A model generated the notes under the pieces. It was not told where the DNA came from, ran no database searches, and was given only the letters and a program-made list of their open reading frames with translations. Position numbers and translations under genes: made by a program. From contig CAMOSN010000009.1 in the NCBI GenBank assembly GCA_946624935.1, positions 1-37,061 on the forward strand: 37,061 nucleotides of DNA, given 5' to 3'. Position 1 is the stretch's first letter. Every line of letters begins with the position of its first letter. Below are positions 30,493 through 37,061 of the stretch, piece by piece. This DNA is from an uncultured Lachnospiraceae bacterium (GTDB taxonomy: Bacteria; Bacillota; Clostridia; Lachnospirales; Lachnospiraceae).

Positions 30493-31475
30493 GACACACC
30501 CCCTCCGCTCACTGACGGGATCACTCTCTTCTTTTTAATATTTCTCGCGGCGGATACCAGCACGGAAATCAGGATCACGGCGCCTTTAATGGCATCGGAC
30601 CAGTTGGAGCTGATCCCCAGATAGTTGATTGCCGGCGAGATCATGGAGAGAATAAACGCGCCGAAAACGGTTCCCAGCAAGGTTCCCGACCCGCCTGCCG
30701 AACTGGTTCCTCCCAGCACTACCGCCGCGATAAACGTCATCTCCAGGCCACTGCCCATTGTCGTTGTGACACGCTGCCCGGCAGTTCCGATGATCACTGC
30801 CGAGATTCCGAAGAAAACACCGGCAAACGCATATGTGGCAAGTATCGTTTTCTCAACATTGATGCCGGTCAGCCTCGCACTGGTCTTGTTGTTTCCGATT
30901 GCATAGATCTTTCTGGAAAAACGGGAGTATTTCATAAAAATCAGCCCGAATACCGTACAGATCAGGCAGATCAGCACACTGGCCGGGATTCCGCCCGGCA
31001 GCTTGGCCTTGAACGCCAGCCATGTATACGAAGCGGGCAGATCATAGATCGAGCCCTCGGAAACCATGTTCAGGCTCCCCTGGAAGATCTGGGTCGTTGC
31101 CAGCGTCGCAACGATCGCCGGAATCTTCAGCTTTGTGATCAGCAGTCCGTTGAGGAAGCTCAGGAAAGCCCCTGCCGCCATCGCCACCGGCAAAAGGACT
31201 GCGAAGGGAGCCCCCAGCTTACCGATCGCCGCCAGAAGGAGGCATACCACCGAAATCAGCGCACCTGTTGACACATCGATGTTGGAGGTCAGGATGATCA
31301 TCTCCATGCCGATCGATGCGATCAGCGTATAACTGTAGGTGTTGAGCAGGCTCATAAAATTGTTTTTCGAGTAAAATTCCTTTGCCGCGATCCGCATAAA
31401 CACCAGAATTACCAGAAGAAATACGGCAAGGAAAAACTCCGTTGACATCAGGGAAGCTTTTTTCCGTCTGTTCAT
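30489..31475 (-). CDS. CUT2 sugar ABC transporter permease 4
   Basis: A 328-residue permease starting at MNRRKKASL (ATG 31475), which overlaps the ATPase stop codon by four bases; the open frame extends upstream into the ATPase gene only by chance. Membrane segments include ILTSNIDVSTGALISVV, LKIPAIVATLATTQIFQGSLNMV, the coupling stretch RFSRKIYAIGNNKTSARLTGIN and VLGGTSSAGGSGTLLGTVFGAF. The usual GGIDLS motif reads SNIDVS here. Partner of permease 3. Confidence 0.92.
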   Translation of the reverse strand: MNRRKKASLMSTEFFLAVFLLVILVFMRIAAKEFYSKNNFMSLLNTYSYTLIASIGMEMIILTSNIDVSTGALISVVCLLLAAIGKLGAPFAVLLPVAMAAGAFLSFLNGLLITKLKIPAIVATLATTQIFQGSLNMVSEGSIYDLPASYTWLAFKAKLPGGIPASVLICLICTVFGLIFMKYSRFSRKIYAIGNNKTSARLTGINVEKTILATYAFAGVFFGISAVIIGTAGQRVTTTMGSGLEMTFIAAVVLGGTSSAGGSGTLLGTVFGAFILSMISPAINYLGISSNWSDAIKGAVILISVLVSAARNIKKKRVIPSVSGGGVS

Positions 31476-33007
31476 TCGTTCGCCTCCTCTGCCCGGCGAT
31501 CCTGCTTTGACGCCTCCAGAGCCACATTCAGGATTTTTTCCTGCGTAGCCTCCGCTCGTTCGAAGCATCCGCCGATATACCCGTCCTTCATGACATAGAT
31601 CCGGTCACACATTCCGATCAGCTCGGGAAGCTCCGAGGAGATCATAATAATCGTCAGTCCCTGTTTTGTCAGATCACTCATGATCTTCATGATCTCTGCC
31701 TTGGCATTGACATCCACACCTCTGGTCGGTTCGTCCAGGATCAGAATGGCCGGTGTGAGCGCCAGAGCTTTCGATACCGATACCTTCTGCTGATTTCCGC
31801 CGGAAAGGTTCGTCACCAGGAAGTCTGCATCCGGTGCTTTGATATCAATTTCCCGAATATACTTTTCTCCGATCCGGTCCTCCAGTGACTTGTCCAGAAG
31901 GTTCCACCGCTTCACGAAGTTCTCCAGCTGCGGCAGCGTAATATTCTGCTCTACGCTCATGTCCGTGATCAGTCCGTATTTTCCGCGGTCCTCCGATACG
32001 TACACGATTCCTTCTTTTTTCGCATCCTGATACCGATGGATGTCCAGCTCTCTTCCGTTCATCCGCACGGTTCCGGCCAGTCTTCTGCTTAGACCGCACA
32101 GACACTTTGCAAGTTCTGTCCTTCCGGATCCTGCCAGTCCTGCGAAACCAAGGATCTCTCCCCGATACAGTGTGAAGCTGATATCCTCCAGAAAGCCATC
32201 GTCATACAGATGACTTACTTCGAGCACTGCTTCCCCGGTCTGCGTATCTACTTTCGGATAATAAGCATCCATTTTACGGCCTACCATATCCGCCACAAGG
32301 ATATCCTTATTGATCTCACTTACCGGATGCGTAGAAATGTGCTTTCCGTCGCGGATGACGGTCACCCGGTCGCAGATTTCAAAAATCTCTTCCAGGCGGT
32401 GGCTGATATAAACAATTCCCAGCCCTTCCTCTTTCAGTCCCCGGATGATCCCGAACAGGGCCTTTACCTCCCGTTCGGTCAGGGAAGCGGTCGGCTCATC
32501 AAAAATAATAATATTCGCATTAAACGTGAGCGCCTTTGCGATCTCCACCATCTGCTTCTGCGCCATCCCGAGCCTGCGGATCGGTGACGTCAGGTCGATC
32601 CTGACATTCAGTCTTCCGAAGATCTCCTGTGCACGCTCCGCCATCGCAGGATAGTCCAGGACTTGCACAGGGCCTGCCTTTTTCATGATTTCATGACCCA
32701 GGAACAGATTGTCCAGAACGGTCATCTCCTCGAACAGACTGGTCTCCTGAAAGATGATCGCCACGCCGCTGTGATAAGCTTCCAGAGGATTCTCGTAGCG
32801 TGCTTCCTGTCCATTCACCTGCATGGTTCCGCGATCCGGTTTGTGGACTCCGCACACGACCTTCATCAGCGTCGATTTTCCGGCTCCATTCTCGCCACAG
32901 ATCGCATGGACCTCGCCACTTTTCAGTTCAAAATCGATTCCGTCCAGCGCCAGCACACCCGGAAAGGATTTCACAATCCCCTTCAGCTCCAAAATTGTTT
33001 TATCCAT
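31472..33007 (-). CDS. CUT2 sugar ABC transporter ATPase, two domains (second system)
   Basis: A 511-residue fused ATPase. Domain 1 has Walker A GENGAGKST (about 39-47), the Q-loop FQETSLF, a weak signature LGMAQKQ and Walker B IIIFDEPTASL. Domain 2 has a degenerate Walker A GLAGSGRTEL, a full LSGGNQQK signature and Walker B ILILDEPTRGVD. It is a clear paralogue of the ATPase at 15698, though the two are well diverged. AGGAGG precedes its ATG. It follows the UroD-like gene by 24 nt and starts the run ATPase-permease-permease-binding protein. Confidence 0.93.
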   Translation of the reverse strand: MDKTILELKGIVKSFPGVLALDGIDFELKSGEVHAICGENGAGKSTLMKVVCGVHKPDRGTMQVNGQEARYENPLEAYHSGVAIIFQETSLFEEMTVLDNLFLGHEIMKKAGPVQVLDYPAMAERAQEIFGRLNVRIDLTSPIRRLGMAQKQMVEIAKALTFNANIIIFDEPTASLTEREVKALFGIIRGLKEEGLGIVYISHRLEEIFEICDRVTVIRDGKHISTHPVSEINKDILVADMVGRKMDAYYPKVDTQTGEAVLEVSHLYDDGFLEDISFTLYRGEILGFAGLAGSGRTELAKCLCGLSRRLAGTVRMNGRELDIHRYQDAKKEGIVYVSEDRGKYGLITDMSVEQNITLPQLENFVKRWNLLDKSLEDRIGEKYIREIDIKAPDADFLVTNLSGGNQQKVSVSKALALTPAILILDEPTRGVDVNAKAEIMKIMSDLTKQGLTIIMISSELPELIGMCDRIYVMKDGYIGGCFERAEATQEKILNVALEASKQDRRAEEANE

Positions 33008-33031
33008 GCCAGCCTCCTGTCCGTTCTCCGG

Positions 33032-34219
33032 TCACAGATCCGCGCCGCACTGCGCCATGACCTCCCTGAGCCTGCGAATATAATAGCGGTAATCCTCCAG
33101 CGAGGCAGAAGGCGGTACCTGGTGATCCGCGCCGACAATATAGCCGCCGCCCCTTACGACCGGAAGGATCCGTTCAAACTCCCGGTCGATCGCGTCCTTT
33201 CCTTCCTGAATGCGCAGCTTGTTGTAGCCGCCGATGAACTTCAGCGTCGGAAACTTCTCCCGCTCCTTCACAATATCCATTCCGGCGTTGACATCCATAG
33301 GCAGGAAGCCGTCGACGCCAGCCGCCATAAAGCTCGGAATCATCAGGTCGAAGTCCCCGTCCGTATCCACAAACACATTACCTACACCAGCCTCCCGCAT
33401 CATCGGAATCAGCTGCCGGTAATAATGTCCGACAAATTCATCGAACATGCTGCAGGAGATCATTGGCCCGTTCTTTCCGCTCAAGTCCTCCATGAAGTAC
33501 ACAACATCCGGCTCGATCATCCGAATCACCTTCATCAGCTTCGTCTGATACACCTTCAGGATGTACTCATTGATATCATGGATCAGCTCCGGATCCTCAT
33601 AAAACGCCAGCAGCTCTTCCTCGTCTCCGAGCAGCTCTCTCGGCGTCCAGAAAAAGCCCTCCAAATTCAGGCGGATGGGAAAATCCCCCCGGTCATGGGC
33701 CTCTTTCAGCGGCAGGTACGCCTTCTTTAGTGCCTCGTCGGAAAAATGCTCCTCCAGTTCCTTCTCTCCGTGCTCCTTCAGTCGTTCCCAGTCGTCCCGG
33801 CTTTCCACGATCTGTTTATAGGGGATTTCGATCTCCGAGTCGATCCGGCGAATATTGTGGCGTCCGAAGATATCCTGCTTGATCTGATGCGTTTTCGTCG
33901 TTTCAAGGATCTTCTCCTCAAACCGGCGGAACGGAAGCACAAAGTGAATCCTGCGCACCGGATCAAACCCGAAAAAGCCCTCATAATCCATAACGCCCTC
34001 GCCCCAGGCGACCGGCAGGTACTTTTCCGGATTGTCGTTTTCTCCCTTTCCGACAATGTCATTCGTAATATCCTTTGCGCCGTCCGCAATGTGGGCCGGC
34101 ATCCCTTCGGTCTTAAACCGCTGTGTCGTCAGAACCCAGGGATAAAACGTTTCTTCGATCGAACCTCTGTCCGGCTTACCGAAGTTCAGTGTAAGCCGCT
34201 CTCTCTCCCGGTTTGTCAT
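33032..34219 (-). CDS. Uroporphyrinogen-decarboxylase-family protein of unknown substrate
   Basis: A 395-residue protein of the URO-D fold, which covers HemE, MtaA-type corrinoid methyltransferases and many uncharacterised members. Visible blocks: LNLEGFFWTPRELLGDEE, DVVYFMEDLSGKNGPMIS, VFVDTDGDFDLMIP, LPMDVNAGMDI, FIGGYNKLRIQEGKDAI and GGGYIVGADHQVPP. The H-x-C...C zinc site of MtaA-type methyltransferases is missing (VDTDGD where HxCG is expected) and no corrinoid protein gene is near, so neither heme synthesis nor methyl transfer is supported. ATG 34219 follows GGAGGG. It opens the second transporter operon, so it probably handles a compound that this importer brings in. Confidence 0.8.
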   Translation of the reverse strand: MTNRERERLTLNFGKPDRGSIEETFYPWVLTTQRFKTEGMPAHIADGAKDITNDIVGKGENDNPEKYLPVAWGEGVMDYEGFFGFDPVRRIHFVLPFRRFEEKILETTKTHQIKQDIFGRHNIRRIDSEIEIPYKQIVESRDDWERLKEHGEKELEEHFSDEALKKAYLPLKEAHDRGDFPIRLNLEGFFWTPRELLGDEEELLAFYEDPELIHDINEYILKVYQTKLMKVIRMIEPDVVYFMEDLSGKNGPMISCSMFDEFVGHYYRQLIPMMREAGVGNVFVDTDGDFDLMIPSFMAAGVDGFLPMDVNAGMDIVKEREKFPTLKFIGGYNKLRIQEGKDAIDREFERILPVVRGGGYIVGADHQVPPSASLEDYRYYIRRLREVMAQCGADL

Positions 34220-34304
34220 AGACCCTCCTTCCTGCATGACGCATGGATCGTCAGACTTTCTGTCCTCCCGTAAAACAGGCTAATATTTTCCTGTATAATA
34301 GAAA

Positions 34305-34344
34305 ATTATAGGATATATAGCCGAAAGGGAACATGCAATATCAA
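34305..34344 (-). promoter_or_regulatory. AT-rich promoter region of the second transporter operon
   Basis: On the minus strand TTGATA (34339-34344) is 18 nt from CTATAT (34315-34320), and a perfect TATAAT lies at 34305-34310 without a good -35. Which is used is not clear. The remaining gap to 34508 has no gene; it is AT-rich near 34345-34400 and shows the small palindromes ATTTAAAT and CGGGTACCCG. Confidence 0.45.
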
Positions 34345-34508
34345 AATAATTGTATGCACTATTTAAATAAATGTATTGTTCGGGTACCCGTTTTTGTATG
34401 TTTCGCACATTTTCATCTTTTCATCACGCTGGTGCGTCCTGCAGGGATCGTTTTTATCCTGCACGGGGTGCATTTTTAGAGGAATTCCGCCGGAATATTC
34501 TATGGGGC

Positions 34509-34534
34509 AAAAAGGGCACCCTGAATGGGTGCCC
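34509..34534 (-). terminator. Terminator of the aldolase gene
   Basis: GGGCACCC (34514-34521) pairs with GGGTGCCC (34527-34534) around a 5-nt loop; TTTTT follows on the minus strand. It lies 37 nt beyond the aldolase stop codon. Confidence 0.9.
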
Positions 34535-34570
34535 GGTGCTTCGTTCCGCCTCGCGGTTTTACGTATTCTT

Positions 34571-35644
34571 TTATTTCTGGCTCAGCGACTTGCGGTATTT
34601 CTCGCTCTCCCAGTTGTCGATAAAGGAGCGGGCATCCTGTCCCATGTACTGGATGTGCAGTCCTTTTTCGGCGAGTGTCTCATGAATGAAAATGACAGCG
34701 CACAGGGTTTCCTCAAGCACCTGTGCCTGGGACTCCTTCATGCGGTAGGTGACGGTTCCGGCCTTCGGATCAAGCACGCAGGTACCCTCCGCAAGCGCCT
34801 CACCGGCAGGAAGCAGTGTTCCCTTGAAGAACACCATCTGATCCGGATAGAGCGGGTTGGCGAGCAGATGATCGGAGGTGTATCTGCCGGAGGCAAGCTT
34901 TTCCTTCAGCCATGCGGTGTCGGATACAAGATCGCCGCCGCACGCTTTCACCGCGGGCTTCGGGAAATCCGAGAAGGAGATATCGAAGCATGCAGCGATC
35001 CGTTTGTTGGCATCCTCGTGCAGCGCTACTGCATCGTCCGGATCCTCGCTCGTCACGATCAGACCATGGTTTTTCATCACCACAACGGCCGGCTTTCTGG
35101 CGGTCTCCTCTTCCGTCTTTTTCAGCGCATCGCGGATGATGAAAGTGAGCTTTGCACCGGGATCGGTGTAGGGCACCACGGCGTAGCTGTAGGGTGCGTC
35201 GGCAAAGGCCTTTGCAAGGATCTGCTCACACTCTGCGGCGCAGGCGGCAAGGTTGCAGTAGACGGAATGCGAATGCACCACATATTTTCCGAGAATGGAG
35301 TGGAAGCCTGCCTCAACGGACGGGCGGAGCGACGGGAGCTCCGGAATCGTGAGGGTAAGCTCCTTCGCCTTGCCTGCACCGGTCTTTTCCACATCCTCCA
35401 GAGTGGTGGGGTCCGTGTTCTGATAGAATGCCGCAAGGGGCTGATAGTCGATCAGCGCATAGGCATTTTCCGGGGTAATATCGGACAGACGGAACCCGGA
35501 AGCCTTGATGGCCATCCGGCCGTCGGAGGTCTTCACAGAGGTATTGCCACCTCCGCCCTGCACATAATCGGCGCGGTCGCCGACGGTCTTCGACATGCGG
35601 GCAAACTGTTCGAGTTCCTGCAAATGTTCTGTTACATAGCTCAT
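34571..35644 (-). CDS. Class II aldolase/adducin-family protein
   Basis: A 357-residue zinc aldolase-fold protein. GGGNTSVK (31-38) is the phosphate-binding loop, E111 the catalytic Glu, H124 and H126 in VVHSHSVY and H193 in KNHGLIV the zinc ligands, as in fuculose- and rhamnulose-1-phosphate aldolases. It is longer than FucA (about 215) and RhaD (about 275), with an extra C-terminal ~120 residues, and shares no dehydrogenase domain with the fused rhamnulose aldolase/dehydrogenases. It would cleave a ketose-1-phosphate to DHAP and an aldehyde, but the exact substrate is not shown. ATG 35644 follows AGGAGG; the frame runs on upstream without meaning. Single gene with its own promoter and terminator. 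Confidence 0.82.
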   Translation of the reverse strand: MSYVTEHLQELEQFARMSKTVGDRADYVQGGGGNTSVKTSDGRMAIKASGFRLSDITPENAYALIDYQPLAAFYQNTDPTTLEDVEKTGAGKAKELTLTIPELPSLRPSVEAGFHSILGKYVVHSHSVYCNLAACAAECEQILAKAFADAPYSYAVVPYTDPGAKLTFIIRDALKKTEEETARKPAVVVMKNHGLIVTSEDPDDAVALHEDANKRIAACFDISFSDFPKPAVKACGGDLVSDTAWLKEKLASGRYTSDHLLANPLYPDQMVFFKGTLLPAGEALAEGTCVLDPKAGTVTYRMKESQAQVLEETLCAVIFIHETLAEKGLHIQYMGQDARSFIDNWESEKYRKSLSQK

Positions 35645-35698
35645 GGTCACTGCCTCCTGACTGTAGTGTGATGAAACGGTAATAAAACTTAGGATACC

Positions 35699-35767
35699 TT
35701 TCGTTTTCGAAATCATTGTGAAACATACAGTATCATCAGTATAGCATCTGACTTTTTGGGGTGTCAA
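35699..35767 (-). promoter_or_regulatory. Aldolase promoter with a LacI-type half-palindrome
   Basis: A perfect TTGACA (35762-35767) and TATACT (35738-35743) are 18 nt apart on the minus strand. In the leader, TTTCG-N4-CGAAA (35699-35712) is a perfect palindrome about 20-30 nt after the start of transcription, a suitable place for a repressor. The leader also contains ATAC-T-GTAT. Confidence 0.7.
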
Positions 35768-35820
35768 CAAATCCACAGCACTGCAATGTGAAGAGACTGC
35801 ATAACGGTCTGCGAACAGAC

Positions 35821-35877
35821 TGGAAATCCGCCTTGACGGCAGACGTGCTTAAGTGCCCAAAGAATGGTGGAAATCCG
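35821..35877 (+). promoter_or_regulatory. Direct repeat upstream of the isomerase gene
   Basis: TGGAAATCCG occurs at 35821-35830 and again at 35868-35877, 47 nt apart, in the gap between the divergent aldolase and isomerase genes. It could be a pair of activator sites. No convincing plus-strand -35/-10 pair was found; TTGACG (35833) and TATTTT (35891) are poorly spaced. Confidence 0.35.
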
Positions 35878-35949
35878 GGCCGCCGTGTGCTATTTTGGAA
35901 GGAGAATGATTACTGCAATAACACGGCACATAAAAAGGAGGATGCTGCA

Positions 35950-37061
35950 ATGAACGAAAAATACAGACTCGGAAGTGATGCGAACAAGGCGTTCCTGAAG
36001 GATCTGCGGGAGGATCTGCTCTCCTTCGGAAAGCATTTTCCTTCTCCGGAGGGCGGATCGTATTACCTGAGCGATGACGGGACTCCCTGGAAGGACCGCC
36101 CGCGCGAGGCCTTCATTACCGCCCGCATGGCGCATGTGTACTGCATGGGCCAGTTCCTGGGATTTCCGGAAGCGGACCATCTGGCGGATGAGGCGCTGCG
36201 CGGCCTTGCCGGGGAACTGAAGGATACGCGCTGCGGCGGCTGGTATGCAGGGCGGACGGCAGACGGCGGGGTTCTCCCAAATAAAATGTGCTATGCGCAT
36301 GCCTTTGTGATCCTTGCTGCCTCCTCCGGCGTGCTGGCGGGCAGACCCGGAGCAAAGGAACTCCTGGCAGAGGCTCTGGAGGTCTATGACAAACGCTTCT
36401 GGAACGAGGAAGAGGGACTCTCAGCAGATCTGTGGGATACGGACTTCACCGTTCTGGATGACTATCGCGGACTGAATGCCAACATGCATTCCGTGGAGGC
36501 CTTTCTTGCCGCAGCGGATGTCACGGGGGACGAAAAATACCGTGTGCGCGCCGGCCGGATCATCGATCATGTGCTGGAGTGGGCCCAAAAGAATGACTGG
36601 CGCATTCCGGAGCATTTCTCAAAAACCTGGGAGATGAACCTGGACTGCAATAAAGAGCATCCGGATGACCCCTTCAAGCCCTATGGCGCGACACCCGGGC
36701 ATGGCCTGGAATGGTCCAGACTGATCACGCAGTGGGCACTCTCCACTTATCTGCCCGGCGCTGAAAGCGCCGCATTCCGCGGTACGCCGGCGGAACCCTA
36801 TGTACAGGCAGCGCAGCATCTGTTCGAACGCGCGGTAACGGACGGCTGGAATGCCGACGGAGCGCCGGGAATCGTGTATACGACCGACTGGGACGGAAAG
36901 CCTGTGGTCCACGACCGGATGCACTGGGTGCTGGCCGAGGCGCTCGGCGCGTCAGCAGTCCTTTTCACAGTGACCGGGAAGACAGAATATGCGGACTGCT
37001 ATTCCCGCTTCCTCCAGTACGCGGACGAAAAGATGATCGACCATGTAAATGGCTCCTGGTT
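35950..37061 (+). CDS. YihS-like AGE-family aldose-ketose isomerase (partial)
   Basis: The first 370 residues of an N-acylglucosamine-2-epimerase-type (alpha/alpha)6-barrel enzyme, cut by the window end. AAGGAGG stands 8 nt before ATG 35950. R59 (TARM), Y115 (MCYAHAF), H180 (NMHSVE), H251 and E254 (PGHGLEW) line up, with an offset of three to four, with the active-site residues known for YihS (R55, Y111, H176, H248, E251). YihS isomerises aldoses such as sulfoquinovose or mannose to the ketose; AGE-type epimerases without this pattern act on N-acyl sugars. The missing C-terminus should hold the last catalytic His. It is divergent from the aldolase gene. No sulfo-sugar genes are seen in the window, so an ordinary hexose is as likely a substrate. 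Confidence 0.8.
   Translation, partial: MNEKYRLGSDANKAFLKDLREDLLSFGKHFPSPEGGSYYLSDDGTPWKDRPREAFITARMAHVYCMGQFLGFPEADHLADEALRGLAGELKDTRCGGWYAGRTADGGVLPNKMCYAHAFVILAASSGVLAGRPGAKELLAEALEVYDKRFWNEEEGLSADLWDTDFTVLDDYRGLNANMHSVEAFLAAADVTGDEKYRVRAGRIIDHVLEWAQKNDWRIPEHFSKTWEMNLDCNKEHPDDPFKPYGATPGHGLEWSRLITQWALSTYLPGAESAAFRGTPAEPYVQAAQHLFERAVTDGWNADGAPGIVYTTDWDGKPVVHDRMHWVLAEALGASAVLFTVTGKTEYADCYSRFLQYADEKMIDHVNGSW

Noticed and set aside
33032..34219. HemE of heme biosynthesis
   Set aside because: Sequence is a divergent UroD-like member in a sugar-importer operon and lacks heme-pathway neighbours.
35950..37061. A sulfoquinovose-degradation cluster, suggested by the YihS-like enzyme
   Set aside because: No sulfofructose transaldolase, SF kinase, SLA reductase or sulfoquinovosidase is seen; the two glucosidases are GH13, not GH31.

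Overview
The window looks like a chromosomal stretch of a mid-GC gut Firmicute, most likely Lachnospiraceae. The signs are strong AGGAGG-type ribosome sites, GH13_31 glucosidases, YesM/YesN-type two-component proteins, CUT2 sugar ABC transporters and FucO-type alcohol dehydrogenase. No rRNA, tRNA, CRISPR array, phage or transposase gene was seen. The theme is sugar uptake and catabolism, especially of ketoses and deoxy-sugars.

Layout. (1) 1-2.9 kb, minus strand: inositol-monophosphatase-like phosphatase, GNAT acetyltransferase, a 190-bp hairpin-rich intergenic block, HAD phosphatase. (2) 3.1-7.9 kb, plus strand: two GH13_31 alpha-glucosidases flanking an AraC-type regulator. (3) 8.0-8.6 kb: cyclophilin-type peptidyl-prolyl isomerase, then a 228-bp palindromic, REPIN/MITE-like element. 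(4) 8.8-12.3 kb, minus strand: SDR dehydrogenase, PHP-domain protein, SorE-type L-sorbose-1-phosphate reductase, with a promoter carrying a perfect palindrome. (5) 12.5-19.65 kb, minus strand: rhamnulokinase-like kinase, two-domain mutarotase-like protein, CUT2 ATPase, two permeases and a substrate-binding protein. (6) 19.9-23.0 kb, minus strand: Gfo/Idh/MocA dehydrogenase, aldo/keto reductase and a shikimate-dehydrogenase-like protein with an altered substrate motif. (7) 23.1-25.2 kb, minus strand: lactaldehyde-reductase-type alcohol dehydrogenase and a TetR regulator, separated by a 41-bp-stem palindrome. (8) 25.2-34.35 kb, minus strand: UroD-like protein, second CUT2 transporter, then histidine kinase, response regulator and a canonical L-rhamnose mutarotase. 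(9) 34.5-37.06 kb: class II aldolase (minus) and a YihS-like AGE-family isomerase (plus), cut by the window end.

How they may work together (inference). Regions 5, 7, 8 and 9 contain parts of an L-rhamnose/L-fucose-type route: uptake, mutarotation, kinase, class II aldolase and lactaldehyde reductase. No L-rhamnose or L-fucose isomerase is in the window. Regions 4 and 5 together read as a different route, built like the L-sorbose pathway but with an ABC transporter and FGGY kinase in place of a PTS: ketose-1-phosphate, then reduction by the SorE-like enzyme, then re-oxidation by the SDR. I consider this the best candidate for an undescribed system. The non-coding parts are also rich: a family of hairpins with constant loop GGGACRGTTCT, two compound palindromes and a motif shared upstream of the kinase and the lactaldehyde reductase.
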